A DNA stretch of 64,000 bases, taken from the NCBI GenBank assembly GCA_021797515.1, contig JAJZZP010000090.1, forward strand, positions 17,198-81,197, in the 5' to 3' direction. Below are positions 53,875 to 63,615 of the stretch, piece by piece. This DNA comes from Bacillota bacterium (lineage in GTDB: Bacteria; Bacillota; Sulfobacillia; Sulfobacillales; Sulfobacillaceae). The position numbers and the translations under genes are program-made. Below the pieces are notes generated by a model that worked only from the letters and a program-made list of their open reading frames with translations, did no database searches and was not told the DNA's origin. How positions within the stretch are numbered: the first letter of the stretch is position 1; each line of letters starts with the position of its first letter.

Positions 53875-54521
53875 AAATTTCCTGTCTCCTTAACCTAGCC
53901 ATTACTTTTCTATTTTGTCACGCCGGTATGAGAATTGCCCCGATATCTTAGAATCATACCATCATAAATACATGCGGCCATTGTCTTTTTGGGGCTGCGG
54001 TGACAAGGTAACCGATAGATACTCATGGCGGGGTAGATGGCTGCTCCCTCGCCCTCAAGTTATCGGCAGTTGTTGGCAGGTTAACCATTAACCAGCGTTT
54101 AGGCAAGGTAAATTTCCCCGTTTCGTTTCTCATCTGTGATCCGTGCCAAATTAGAAACTAAGGCTATGTGCCATCTGAGGTTGGAATTTCCCGTTTTTCA
54201 GCGCAAGCCATCTTTATCGGCCGTCGGGACTCAGGTTGGAATATGGGGCCTGTATGCGACGGCTCTCACCATCGCTGAGGTTGGACGACCATGGAAGAGG
54301 GACCTGTACGGGATAGGGCAGGTGCCCGATGATCGATCACGGTACGATCAGAATTCGCGCGGCTGATCGCAGGCAGGGGACCACAGATATTTGTTCACAA
54401 ACGATGACTCGAGGGCAGAAGCGATGGTACGAACACCGCCACCCATCGGTCTGATCGCCGCACCATGTGTCGCCGTCTTCGCCCGCGGCCCTCTCACGAG
54501 TTCGGTTGGATGGGGGTTTAA
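53875..54521. other. Intergenic region without supported gene
   Basis: The only longer frame (76 codons from 54136, + strand) starts at a GTG without a ribosome site and has no recognisable motif. Nothing else seen apart from the likely promoter area of the oxidase gene near 53900-53960. Confidence 0.4.
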
Positions 54522-55037
54522 TTATGCCAGTGTTTCGCGTACGTACTGAATTCGGCGGAACAACCACAGTTCAATGGAAAACTGCAAAAGCACACCACAA
54601 CCAGCCACGATCAACGAATCCAGGTCCGTGAATGGCACTTTCCCCTTGATGATACTGCTCACATTGAAGACCACCGCTAACGCAACGACACTAGTCCATT
54701 GGACATTTCTCTTATTCCAGCGACCCCACACTTGAGCAGCATCGAACACCGTATTCCGATAGGCGTGCAGTTCGGCCACACTGCCTACACGAAGAATCCG
54801 GCGGATTGCCGGAGAGAACCCCGAAGGCTTTGAATCGGAAGAAATCGCCACAAACCAGCGATGACCCGGCAGCGGATGAACCCATACCGAAAGGGTGCCC
54901 CAGGTGATGAACACCCCCACGAGCATGAGTCCTCCCACCCCACGCCCAACACCAAGCAAAGCCAAGCAATATCCCATAACCCCGCTTAACACGAAGCCCA
55001 GTCCCAACGCATTTAATTTGTCGACCCATCGGCCCAT
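54522..55037 (-). CDS. Hypothetical membrane protein
   Basis: 171 residues with GGAGG six bases before the ATG. Hydrophobic pairs near residues 10-48 and 115-160 (GFVLSGVMGYCLALLGVG, LMLVGVFITWGTLSVWV, VVALAVVFNVSSII, LIVAGCGVLLQFSIELWLF) with a charged middle section, so four membrane helices around a cytoplasmic or external domain. I do not recognise the family. No operon partner. Confidence 0.6.
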   Translation of the reverse strand: MGRWVDKLNALGLGFVLSGVMGYCLALLGVGRGVGGLMLVGVFITWGTLSVWVHPLPGHRWFVAISSDSKPSGFSPAIRRILRVGSVAELHAYRNTVFDAAQVWGRWNKRNVQWTSVVALAVVFNVSSIIKGKVPFTDLDSLIVAGCGVLLQFSIELWLFRRIQYVRETLA

Positions 55038-55561
55038 CCAACACCTCCACTGGGATTTCGTCGAGGGAGCCAGCTTCTGACACGATATTACCGACGTCCG
55101 TCATGCACCTAACTGACCGTTGAACCCTTCAGTGCACGAACCTTTAGTCTTTTTAGCGATAGACGGCGTTCCCGTTAGTTCAGTACAAATCCCGGGGCGC
55201 TGATTCTCGTTCCCCGATAAACCTTGCCGCCTCCTGCGACACGCGCACCATTTGCACCGCGACGCTTCCCGCTTACCTGTGCTAGACACCACTATATCAG
55301 AGGAAAATTCCGATAACTCGCAAACCGGCCCGAATATGCATGAAGGACCCTCAGTGGAGGCAGCTCTTTCAACCGCATTTTCCATAATAGCCGAAACTAA
55401 GATGAGATCGTCGTGCTTTGTCTACCCGATTCATGCAATCTTTGGATACGTGCTTGTGTATTTTACACTTTGGGGTATATATGAAAGAAGGCCTTGCACT
55501 TTCGTGGGCACGTGGTTGCTTGCATTACTGAGTAATTTCTATGGGAAAAGAAGGTGACACT
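55038..55561. other. Intergenic region before selD
   Basis: No supported gene. A possible selD promoter is TTGTGT (55454-55459), 16 nt, TATATA (55476-55481). I looked for a selenocysteine tRNA here and found none. Confidence 0.35.
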
Positions 55562-56608
55562 ATGACAAAGCGGTTGACGCAAATGACCACCAAGTCCGGG
55601 TGAGGGTGCAAGTTAGGTCCGGAGGACCTAACCCAAGCATTAAGCTTTTTGCTGCCGACGCCAGTAGCCGATCGTCGGGTACTGGTGGGAAACGAAACCC
55701 ACGACGACGCTGGGGTTTTTTTATTGGATGCCACACGCGCCTTGGTTCACACGGTCGACTTTCTTACACCTGTGGTAGACGATCCGTATATTTTTGGACA
55801 AGTGGCCGCCGCCAATTCCCTGTCGGATATTTACGCTATGGGTGCCACGCCCTTGTCCGCACTCAATTTATTAGCGGTTCCGGATGGGATCCTTACTCCC
55901 CAAACAATTGGTCAAATGCTACGTGGAGGACAGTCCATATTAGATTTGGCCGAAACCGCCTTGCTAGGAGGCCATTCGATTGACGATCCCGAACCGAAAA
56001 TAGGGTATGCGGTGACGGGCATAGTCCATCCTGACCGCATTTGGCGCAATAGCACAGCACGTCCCGGTGACCGCCTATTGCTTTCCAAACCTATTGGCAG
56101 CGGGGTTATCATTAAAGCCATTAAAGATGGAGACGCCACTGATGCCATGGCCGATGCCGTGATTGCCATGATGACGACTTTGAATCGCGAAGCCAAAGAG
56201 GCGCTAGAGGAAGCCTGCATACCAACAGCAGTAACCGACGTTACCGGTTTTGGGCTCTTAGGCCATGTTTGGGAAATGGCTGTGGGAGCAGGGGTTGGGA
56301 TTCATATTGACGCCACTCAGGTTCCTCTTTTGCCAGGTGCTGCTGCCTTAGCCCAATCGAACCGGTTCCCGGCTGGAAGTCGCCGCAATCTCGATTATGT
56401 GCGCCCTCATCTCCAGGTAAACAGGGTTGAGAGTTGGTTGTTAACTCTATTGTCGGATGCGGTCACCTCAGGTGGACTGATATTTACCGTGAGAGCCGAG
56501 GATGAGGCGAAGGTTCACCGCAGTTTTGCAGCCAAAGGCCTTCCCCTTTATGCCATAGGCCAAGTCGTTGAAACAGAAGTTCCGACGTTAGTAGTCAATA
56601 GATCCTGA
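55562..56608 (+). CDS. selD: Selenide, water dikinase (selenophosphate synthetase), selenocysteine-containing
   Basis: Makes selenophosphate from selenide and ATP, the selenium donor for tRNA-Sec. The ATG at 55562 follows AGAAGGTG. Codon 14 is TGA (55601-55603) in the context KSG-(TGA)-GCK, exactly where SelD proteins have their active-site Cys or Sec; the frame then runs open to 56608 (348 residues). Reading from the internal ATG at 55649 would remove the active site, so that start is rejected. ADRRVLVGNETHDDAGVFLL and DVTGFGLLGH are SelD marks. The organism must therefore insert selenocysteine. Confidence 0.9.
55601..55632 (+). promoter_or_regulatory. UGA-Sec codon with bacterial SECIS-like hairpin
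   Basis: Eight bases after the TGA, GTTAGGTCC (55612-55620) pairs perfectly with GGACCTAAC (55624-55632) around the loop GGA. Position, stem length and G-containing tip agree with bacterial SECIS elements bound by SelB. Confidence 0.75.
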
Positions 56609-56625
56609 CATATTTCCCTGTTCGA

Positions 56626-56647
56626 ACGAGACCCCACGAGGTCTCGT
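56626..56647 (+). terminator. Terminator of selD
   Basis: ACGAGACC pairs with GGTCTCGT around a 6-nt loop, followed by ATTTCTCT, 18 bp behind the selD stop. Confidence 0.65.
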
Positions 56648-56753
56648 ATTTCTCTGTAACAGCCGAATTACCTTCAATGCCACAAACGCCGCTATCAAAA
56701 TGCATAATCGATAACGGCGGTGTCGCTTAGCGAAATTCTTTTACCCCATAACT

Positions 56754-57230
56754 TTAGGATTGTTTCAACAAGTCGTTCAGGCGGGAACCCCGGTCGACAC
56801 GCAACATTATCAACCCGACAATTAAGAGGTAAAGCCATGCCCCCAACGAGAATCCGCGTCCAAAAGAATATTGCAGGAATTGGATGTGCCCTGTTAAAGG
56901 CGCATTATTAATCCCAAAGGGAAGTGCGGTAAATCCGGACACAAAAAACATGATCATATTGTATGCGGTAAAAACGATCGGCGGGCCGTAATATGTCCGT
57001 AGACCCAACAAATAGATGACAGAGATAAGTCCATAGGATGCCGTTTCAATGTCAATCCAATAGGAGACAATCGGGGTCGCTCCCGGTGAGGCAAAAATAT
57101 GAGCTGCGACATCAACCAAGGCAAAGAAAACCAGAGACAACCGCAACGATTGAACATGACGCAAATGGCGAGCATCATTCTGAAGTGTTCCGGTTGTGGA
57201 GGACGAGGAAAACGATATGGGTTGGTCCAT
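56754..57230 (-). CDS. Four-helix membrane protein of unknown function
   Basis: 158 residues from ATG 57230 (GAAGGTG upstream; a GTG three codons earlier is less likely). About four hydrophobic helices (LRLSLVFFALVDVAAHIF, SYGLISVIYLLGL, TAYNMIMFFVSGFTAL, AWLYLLIVGLIMLRV) with a hydrophilic Ser/Thr-rich N-terminus. No family recognised. It is transcribed away from gltX's 3' end and stands directly behind a perfect inverted repeat, so it is probably a single regulated gene. Confidence 0.65.
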   Translation of the reverse strand: MDQPISFSSSSTTGTLQNDARHLRHVQSLRLSLVFFALVDVAAHIFASPGATPIVSYWIDIETASYGLISVIYLLGLRTYYGPPIVFTAYNMIMFFVSGFTALPFGINNAPLTGHIQFLQYSFGRGFSLGAWLYLLIVGLIMLRVDRGSRLNDLLKQS

Positions 57231-57248
57231 AACAATCACCTTCTAACA

Positions 57249-57280
57249 AATTAGTTTGTGATTCTGTTCACAAACTAATT
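57249..57280 (-). promoter_or_regulatory. Perfect 13-bp inverted repeat, likely operator
   Basis: AATTAGTTTGTGA (57249-57261) and TCACAAACTAATT (57268-57280), spacer TTCTGT. It is 18 bp upstream of the membrane-protein start. Length and symmetry suit a dimeric TetR- or MarR-type repressor whose gene is not adjacent. The TTAGTTTG half resembles but does not equal the TTAGTTAG operators. Confidence 0.6.
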
Positions 57281-57456
57281 GTAGCATTTATGTCGCTCAT
57301 TGTTAGTGGCCTAACGACCCCAGTAGGCACGAACCAATGGGCCCCGAACTGGTGGTCTGACGGTCTTTTCTTCCACGACTCCACGGAGCAACATTGTTAC
57401 GAGTAAATGATAACCATACCTTGTAAGCATGAGAACCTTCTGCCACTTTTTAAGCG

Positions 57457-58923
57457 TCAGAAGGTAGGGAGTTCGTGCCCTTCATCTTGCAGCATGACAA
57501 CAACATTCACCAGACGAGTGACTGTTTCTTGTTGGCCAAGTACCGCAACCAGTTCAAAGAGGCCCGGGCCCACAGTTTGACCGGTCAGCGCTAGTCGACA
57601 GGGATGAATAAGCTCTGCGCGTTTAATTTCTAATTGGGTGGCCAGGGTATCAAATGCAGCCGCTAGGGAATCATGCTCCCACTTGTCAGCTGGCAGTTCG
57701 CGAAGCATTGTTGCTAAGGCCTGCAATCGGCGTACCACCTCGGGATGAGAAAAATGCTTAACCACACCCTTAGTATCATACTGTGTCGGCGACTGCCACA
57801 AAAACCGCATTCCTTCCGCTAAGTCCTTTAGGGTACGAGCTCGCTCTCTAACCAATTGAACTCCCGATTCTAGGCTGGGACCATGTCCCCAACTAACTCC
57901 CATCTGTTCCACAAACGGTTTAACGGCATCTCTTACGGCGGAAACGGGCAGTTGCTTAAGATACTGGGCATTCATCCATTCTAATTTTTTTTGATCATAA
58001 ACGGCCGCCGTGTGTTGTACACGGTCTAAAGTAAATAGCTCTTCAGCTTCTTTAACGGTCATAAACTCTCTGCCATCTGGCGCTGACCATCCAAGCAGCA
58101 TTAAATAATTTACTAATGCTTGCGGCAATATTCCTTGCGCCTGATATTCCTCAACGGCCGTAGCTCCATGCCTTTTAGACAGTTTGGTGTGGTCCGGCGC
58201 CAAGACCATGGGAATGTGGGCAAACTGTGGCAAGGCAAATCCCAGTGCCTCATAAACCAACATCTGCTTAGGGGTGTTGGATAGGTGTTCTTCGGCTCGG
58301 ATGACATGGGTAATCCGCATGGCCCAGTCATCAATCACCACCGCAAAATTATAGGTCGGGGTCCCATTCGTCTTCATGATCACAAAGTCATCCAAAATTT
58401 TGTTATCAAACGTTACCTGGCCACGGATAAGATCATCGACCACAGTCACACCAGACAGCGGAACCTTGAGCCGCAAGACATACGGTTTACCGCTTCCATG
58501 TATGGGATCGTCAGAACTGAGATTGCGGCAAGTTCCCATATACCTCGGGGGCAGTCCTTCCGCCTGCCGCGCCTTGCGGGTAGCATCCAACTCTTCAGGG
58601 GTGCAATAGCAGCGATAGGCTTTTCCTTCCTGTAACAATTGGGCAGCATATTGTTGATGCTGACTTAGGCGTTCGGACTGCCGATAAGGGCCAAATGGTC
58701 CGCCCACGTCGGGTCCTTCATCCCACAAGATCCCCAAAGCGGCCAAAGAACGCATCAAAGATCCTTCGGATCCCGAGACCAATCGGGTCTGATCCGTGTC
58801 TTCTACACGGACTATAAATTGCCCCCTGTGATGTTTTGCAAACAAGTAACTAAAAAGTGCAGTACGAGCACCACCGACATGGAGTGTTCCACTGGGACTA
58901 GGCGCATAACGTGTTCGAACCAA
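57457..58923 (-). CDS. gltX: Glutamyl-tRNA synthetase
   Basis: Charges tRNA-Glu (or tRNA-Glu/Gln) with glutamate. Class I signature PSGTLHVGGART near the N-terminus, SGKPYVLRLKVP, and KLSKRHGA, all intact; 488 residues is usual. AGGAGG abuts the ATG at 58932 with no spacing but stands 9 nt before TTG 58923, which gives VRTRYAPSP as in most homologues; I therefore prefer the TTG. A housekeeping gene, monocistronic here. Confidence 0.92.
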   Translation of the reverse strand: MVRTRYAPSPSGTLHVGGARTALFSYLFAKHHRGQFIVRVEDTDQTRLVSGSEGSLMRSLAALGILWDEGPDVGGPFGPYRQSERLSQHQQYAAQLLQEGKAYRCYCTPEELDATRKARQAEGLPPRYMGTCRNLSSDDPIHGSGKPYVLRLKVPLSGVTVVDDLIRGQVTFDNKILDDFVIMKTNGTPTYNFAVVIDDWAMRITHVIRAEEHLSNTPKQMLVYEALGFALPQFAHIPMVLAPDHTKLSKRHGATAVEEYQAQGILPQALVNYLMLLGWSAPDGREFMTVKEAEELFTLDRVQHTAAVYDQKKLEWMNAQYLKQLPVSAVRDAVKPFVEQMGVSWGHGPSLESGVQLVRERARTLKDLAEGMRFLWQSPTQYDTKGVVKHFSHPEVVRRLQALATMLRELPADKWEHDSLAAAFDTLATQLEIKRAELIHPCRLALTGQTVGPGLFELVAVLGQQETVTRLVNVVVMLQDEGHELPTF

Positions 58924-58932
58924 GAAAGCCAT

Positions 58933-59303
58933 CCTCCTAAAACCCTAATATGGTAGTCATAGTGTATCCAAGGGGCGGATCTGGGTCAAGGAAGCGGCCG
59001 TTCTATGACTCAAGATACTCAAGGGAAAACGCGGACACCATGGCAAAAAATGGGTGCTTCGCGTCATTAAGTAGCCTCAACCCTAACGTCAGACGCGTCC
59101 CAGGGGCGGATCGGTCTCCATCAAATAGAGGGTATCCGGATTTTCGTGTGGATCTAGGCTTGGTACATTGACCTGCTAAATTTCACCTCGGGTGTGGATC
59201 GATTCGGTGCCTCTGGCCACCACGGCCACGAGCATTGCGAAGTCGGAACCCAGAAGGCGACTTGCAGTGGCACCGCGCCGGAGGTGGTGAGTAGGCATCC
59301 CAA
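58933..59303. other. Intergenic region between gltX and the ISL3 relic
   Basis: No gene supported. I looked for a T-box leader of gltX and found no T-box core sequence. No clear terminal repeat of the neighbouring insertion sequence was identified. Confidence 0.4.
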
Positions 59304-60262
59304 TCAACAAACGACGCCACCATGTCCTGCATGCATGACTGCCGTAAACGGTTCGGGCCCATAACGATGCGTTTCGAGTTTTTGGACACCCTCTGTAAAC
59401 AGCATTTTCTCCCGCAACGCCGCAAGGCACCGCCCATGTGTTGCAATCGCGCGAATCAGATTGTTGGTGGATTCGGTATACGCGTTGGTGACGGGGCGGT
59501 CGAATTGTGTAAAGATCTCGTCATGCCAGTTCTGCATCGCCGTCATCAGAGAACCGAAAAGCGGGTGGATTTTGTGGTCCAGTTTTTCCCGCGACTGGTG
59601 GCACCGTTGTTCCGCGCCCCGTCCGACGTTGGTCTCGTAGATCTCATAAAAGACCTCTTTGGCCTGATATGCTTGACACGCCGCATTGGCCATCAGAAGC
59701 CCGTGAAATTTGCCCACCACAATTTTCGCGTGGGGAACCCATGATGCGCCGTCGCCCGATAGGGACGCTACATGTCCATGGTGACGCCGTGCACGCGCTC
59801 CGGGTGTGGAAGACCACGCAAGTATTCGACAACCACGGCGTATGTGCGGCTGGGAAGGATATCCTAGAGCGTGCAGGACTCGACATTGGTGAGCACACAA
59901 CCAGGTTTTTGGAAAACCACTTCGTCAATCCCCAGCACCGTCGGCGTCAGGACCCGTCAGGTTTTATCCCATTGTTTTACCGCATCCCCCAATACCCGGC
60001 GCACAGTTTTTTCATCGAATCCGCTCAGTTCCGCCAGTGCAGAAAATGGTCGGCTCAATGCTTGGGTTTCCAGGTAGCTTCGGAGCCGGACTGTCATGCG
60101 ATGATGCTCATCAACACCCTGCAACGGGTCAAGAAATGGTTGATGACAATGATCGCAACGATAGCGTTGCCGTCGCACCACAATGCCTACGCGTTTACCA
60201 TGCATTGGAAGATCTCGAAACTCCGGACTGAGGCACCGTGTTAGGAGAGGAGATGCTCGCAT
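59304..60262 (-). mobile_element. Decayed ISL3-family transposase
   Basis: The right part (60262-59957) keeps FRDLPMHGK, RRQRYRCDHC and the helix-turn-helix area LSGFDEKTVRRVLG. The same frame continues past a TGA into VLGIDEVVFQKPGCVLTN with the first catalytic Asp, then meets more stops and shifts. Another frame (59900-59304) holds FHGLLMANAACQAYQ and TNAYTESTNNLIRAI. The catalytic Asp of the DKFH motif is Gly (GKFH). The N-terminus is missing. It is inactive; terminal repeats were not found. Confidence 0.75.
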
Positions 60263-60500
60263 ACGGCGCTATACGGTATTTTTGTGGACGCCGTGACCGT
60301 AAATCAATAGCCGACGGTATTTTCTTCCCATTGCCGCAAGACATAACAGTCCATCCGCAGATGATTCGTCAACACCCAACACCGCCATCAATAGGGCATC
60401 ATGTGGCACTAAAATTGACCGTCATCGTCTTCCATCGGGTTGACGAGGTAACCGAACGATGTTCAGGCTCCGGAATAACTCCCCTGCGACCATGGGTCCA

Positions 60501-61214
60501 TCACATCGGCAACCCTCGATGGTACTCACGATGCAACAGACAGATGAGCAGGGCGATGATGAGGCTTCCCCAGCCGACCATTGCGCCAATCATTGTCCAT
60601 GAAAGTGGAGATCCTTGCAGTCCCGCACGCATCACCCGCACCGTGACAATGGCAGGTGACCAGCTGAGCCAGCTATGAATTCCGGTGTTCTCCCCAAGGC
60701 CCGGCCAAATCAACGCACTGAGAAAAAAGACAATCATGGCGGCGGCCGCGAGCAGACTCCCTGTGCGTTGGGCGGGACTGGTGATGCCAATCAAGAGACC
60801 GAACCCCGTGAACACGAAGCCGCCGAGCACCATGCCAAGGCCTAACGATCCATGCCAAGGCCCACACGAGACCATCAAAACCCCCGCTTGGCTCACCGCC
60901 GCGAGCAGACCCACAAACACTGCTTGGGCCCCCATGATCCATCCGATGGGCACGGACGACACCCGGAGAGCCTGCCACGTGCCCTGTTCGCGTTCTTCCA
61001 ACCAATAACTGGCGGCAATCATCAAGCCGGTCATCACTTGGGCAAATAGCAGCCAACTGGCCACGAACCATCGACGATGCGGAGAAGTCCCGGTGTGCAG
61101 GACCGCCCAAAATATCCCGGTCGGTAAGAGCAGCATGATCCACAGTGTGCGATTGCGTAGCCAGTCGCGTGCCATATGACGTTCCATCACCCACATTCCC
61201 TTAAGCGGGGTCAC
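60501..61214 (-). CDS. ABC-2 type permease
   Basis: 237 residues, about six helices (TLWIMLLLPTGIFWAVL, FVASWLLFAQVMTGLMIA, GLGMVLGGFVFTGFGLLIGI, LLAAAAMIVFFLSALIW and others). EEREQGTWQALRVSSVPIGW after helix 2 is typical of ABC-2 exporters. A GTG start overlaps the ATPase stop (GTGA). Forms an exporter with the 61211 ATPase; substrate unknown, often drugs or peptides for PadR-linked pumps. Confidence 0.83.
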   Translation of the reverse strand: MTPLKGMWVMERHMARDWLRNRTLWIMLLLPTGIFWAVLHTGTSPHRRWFVASWLLFAQVMTGLMIAASYWLEEREQGTWQALRVSSVPIGWIMGAQAVFVGLLAAVSQAGVLMVSCGPWHGSLGLGMVLGGFVFTGFGLLIGITSPAQRTGSLLAAAAMIVFFLSALIWPGLGENTGIHSWLSWSPAIVTVRVMRAGLQGSPLSWTMIGAMVGWGSLIIALLICLLHREYHRGLPM

Positions 61215-62056
61215 GTTCTGTCACCTCCGGTCAGCCGTCGATACACCGTGTTCAGGGAGCCTGTGCTGTGAATCTCGACCACGGTCCCGTCCCGTAACAG
61301 TCGTGACAACGTATCCGGGGTGCAGGGGTCCGCTAAGGCCAATGCCTGCGTGCTCAGCGTCCCCTGGTTCCACCACGTGATTTGCACGGTTTGGTCTTGC
61401 AAGCGTCCCACTAAAACAGCCGGGGGATCAATGGCGAGCAGGTGCCCCTGGGCCATGATTCCCACGCGATCACACAACTGGGCCGCTTCGGTCATGTCAT
61501 GGGTGGTCAACACCAGGGTCATCCCTTCGATTTGGTGGGAACGGAGAATTTGATGAATCTCCGCTACGGCATTCGGATCGAGGCCACTCGTCGGTTCGTC
61601 CAGGAACACGACCCGAGGCCTTCCCAGAAAGGCTCGCGCCAGCATCGTCCGTTGTTTCCATCCCTTGGACAACGAATGTATCGGTTGGCGACGTCGCTCC
61701 GTTAATCCCCAACGTGTCATGACCGTCTTCACCTCATCCGCCCCCGCTCCGTGCAATGCACCGAGAAATCGGAGATTCTCTTCCACGGTGAGACGTGGGT
61801 ACAGAGCCGGCAACTCAAAGGCCACTCCGATCATTTGCACCATCTGGGAGCGTTGCCGCACCACATCATAGCCCGCCACCCGGATTCGACCAGAATCGGG
61901 CCGCAACAACCCCGTCAAACAGCCCATTGTGGTCGTTTTTCCCGCCCCGTTGGGGCCCAACAACCCAAAGATCTCACCCGGAGACACCGTGAATGACACA
62001 TGGTCCACCACCCTTCGGTTCGCGTACACCTTACTCAACTGGTCGACCTCAATCAT
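61211..62056 (-). CDS. ABC exporter ATPase
   Basis: 281 residues from ATG 62056, chosen because GGGAGG lies 7 nt upstream. Walker A GPNGAGKTTTMG, signature LSKGWKQR (a common variant in this family), Walker B VVFLDEPTSGLD and the His in LTTHDMTEA are all present. The ATG overlaps the PadR stop (ATGA) and the 3' end overlaps the permease start, so three proteins are made from one coupled transcript. Confidence 0.9.
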   Translation of the reverse strand: MIEVDQLSKVYANRRVVDHVSFTVSPGEIFGLLGPNGAGKTTTMGCLTGLLRPDSGRIRVAGYDVVRQRSQMVQMIGVAFELPALYPRLTVEENLRFLGALHGAGADEVKTVMTRWGLTERRRQPIHSLSKGWKQRTMLARAFLGRPRVVFLDEPTSGLDPNAVAEIHQILRSHQIEGMTLVLTTHDMTEAAQLCDRVGIMAQGHLLAIDPPAVLVGRLQDQTVQITWWNQGTLSTQALALADPCTPDTLSRLLRDGTVVEIHSTGSLNTVYRRLTGGDRT

Positions 62057-62577
62057 AGTTGGGCCTCCCGTACTATCGATTGGCCAAGCTTCGCCAGCCA
62101 CGCGATCTCATCGGAAATCTGGGTTTGTTGAAAAGCCACAACTTTCCGAGACCACGGGGTATGCTGGGGATATTCGACGACCTCCCGTAGGTGCTGTTCC
62201 TCGCGTCGCAGCCACTCCAACCGCTCCCTCAGCAACCTCCCTTGCGCCACGTCCCCAATGATCTGGAACAACGCCAAACTCAGGAAAAATCGTCGCCGGT
62301 CGGTCGCATTCGCGGGGTCGGCCACCAGGGATACCAGGCGATCCGCTCCGTGGGGGGTGATGTGGTATACCTTGCGATTCGGAGCACCCACAACGGGAGA
62401 TGGCTCAGGATGGGCGACAACGGCGTGATCCTGCTCTAGGCGTTTGAGCGTGGAATAAAGACGCTTGGTGTCAAAGGTTTCCTCGGGATCCACCAGTCGT
62501 TTCGCGTCCTTGAGGATTTGATACCCATGTTTCGGTCCGTCTTGTAGCAGTGCCAGGACCACGACCTCATTAACCAT
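62053..62577 (-). CDS. PadR family transcriptional regulator
   Basis: 174 residues from ATG 62577 (GAAGGG 7-9 nt upstream; another ATG is two codons earlier). The winged helix spans about residues 1-85 (VVLALLQDGPKHGYQILK followed by RLYSTLKRLEQDHAVV and KVYHITPHG), then a helical dimerisation domain. PadR proteins repress exporter operons and lift when a drug or phenolic acid binds. It is first in the padR-ATPase-permease operon and likely autoregulated. Confidence 0.87.
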   Translation of the reverse strand: MVNEVVVLALLQDGPKHGYQILKDAKRLVDPEETFDTKRLYSTLKRLEQDHAVVAHPEPSPVVGAPNRKVYHITPHGADRLVSLVADPANATDRRRFFLSLALFQIIGDVAQGRLLRERLEWLRREEQHLREVVEYPQHTPWSRKVVAFQQTQISDEIAWLAKLGQSIVREAQL

Positions 62578-62602
62578 CTTCATTTCCCTTCGGTTTTAGA
62601 GT

Positions 62603-62646
62603 GATATGTCATGTATATGTTAGGTCATAGTAACCCACCATGTCAA
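62603..62646 (-). promoter_or_regulatory. Promoter and likely PadR operator
   Basis: Minus strand: TTGACA (+ 62641-62646), 18 nt, TAACAT (+ 62617-62622). The -10 overlaps an AT-rich symmetric stretch with ATGT and ACAT halves (AACATATACATGACATATCA), the kind of sequence PadR regulators bind. Confidence 0.55.
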
Positions 62647-63356
62647 GAATGAGACATAACAGACGGAGAAAGGCGCCCGGGAACTACCCGCGTTGGCGAA
62701 CCAGCACACCGCAGCTGACGGAGGAGTGACGGCGAAAGTCCCATAATGCTATCATCGCGGCAAGGTGGAGGCTCTCGCGGTCCCGCCATAGTTAAGGGTT
62801 TAAGCGGAGCGCCTATGCATTCCCGTGCACAATGCCCTGTCATGGTCCCGTATACCGGAAAAATCGGGGTGTTTATGCCATGGGGGATTACGGACTGACG
62901 CCCGATGATTATGGGCGTCGCTCAGCAGTGATAGAAATGGACGAAAAGTCATGGTCTGTGCCACATCCACACAATATGCCGGAGTCGCCCATAATCATCC
63001 CGAGGTAAGATCACCCAATCAACACATGAAAATCCAGATATCCAAAAAGAACAGCAGCTAACACGGCAAGCGTGAACACTCTGCGCGCGATGCCTACGGA
63101 CAAATTTGATGACGACAATGCGCAACGTAGCGGCGTCAAAACCTAAGATTGCAAAGCAATGGACTGATGGCGGCTGCACCAAGAAGCACGGCTTCGGTTG
63201 GTATACTCGCCTTTGGAATCGTTTCCCGTTGGTAGGGCTACGGTATATATTCTCGACCAGGCGCGCAGAGTATAGCGACGGGCACATTGAATGTTATGGA
63301 GGTGATGTTCTAATCCAAAAGACTCGTCAGCCCCGCGAGAGAATTCCATCCGGAGA
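62647..63356. other. Long intergenic region
   Basis: No gene with a ribosome site or recognisable family. It contains a 14-bp inverted repeat pair listed separately. A 27-codon frame near 62815-62898 (MHSRAQCPVM) is too short to judge. Confidence 0.4.
62904..62999. repeat. Pair of perfect 14-bp inverted repeats, 68 bp apart
   Basis: GATGATTATGGGCG (62904-62917) and CGCCCATAATCATC (62986-62999) are exact reverse complements. They could be the ends of a 96-bp miniature element or a large cruciform; no target duplication is obvious. Confidence 0.5.
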
Positions 63357-63596
63357 CTAAGACGTGCAATTATTTCCTTTCTGACACTGATCCAGGAAGT
63401 CCTTCCAAAGAATAGTCGTGCCATAAAAGTGGGTTTTCTCTACCACACGCCTTACTGCCCGCGCGTATGGTCCTTGAGGGTCCTCACACACTTCACGTGC
63501 TAACTTGCGCCAATCGGCCAAAGTGCCCCGCTCTAAAATATCGGCAACGACTGCCGTGTTGGGCGATATTTCCTGCACCAAATGACGATGTTGCAA
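63357..63596 (-). CDS. Hypothetical protein, second of a tandem pair
   Basis: 79 residues from TTG 63596, which has GAGGAGG 8 nt upstream; the longer frame to 63674 overlaps the previous gene and lacks a site. TLADWRKLAREVCEDPQGPY and KTHFYGTTILWKDFL look like small conserved proteins found near nucleotidyltransferase-type toxin-antitoxin genes, but I am not certain. It begins about 20 bp after the previous stop, so both are cotranscribed. Confidence 0.5.
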   Translation of the reverse strand: MQHRHLVQEISPNTAVVADILERGTLADWRKLAREVCEDPQGPYARAVRRVVEKTHFYGTTILWKDFLDQCQKGNNCTS

Positions 63597-63615
63597 GCAA
63601 TCCGCCTCCTCGCGT

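Noticed and set aside
54136..54366. 76-codon + strand frame
   Set aside because: GTG start without ribosome site, no recognisable motif, in a gene-poor gap.
55252..55557. 101-codon + strand frame upstream of selD
   Set aside because: No ribosome site, mixed composition, and it covers the likely selD promoter area.
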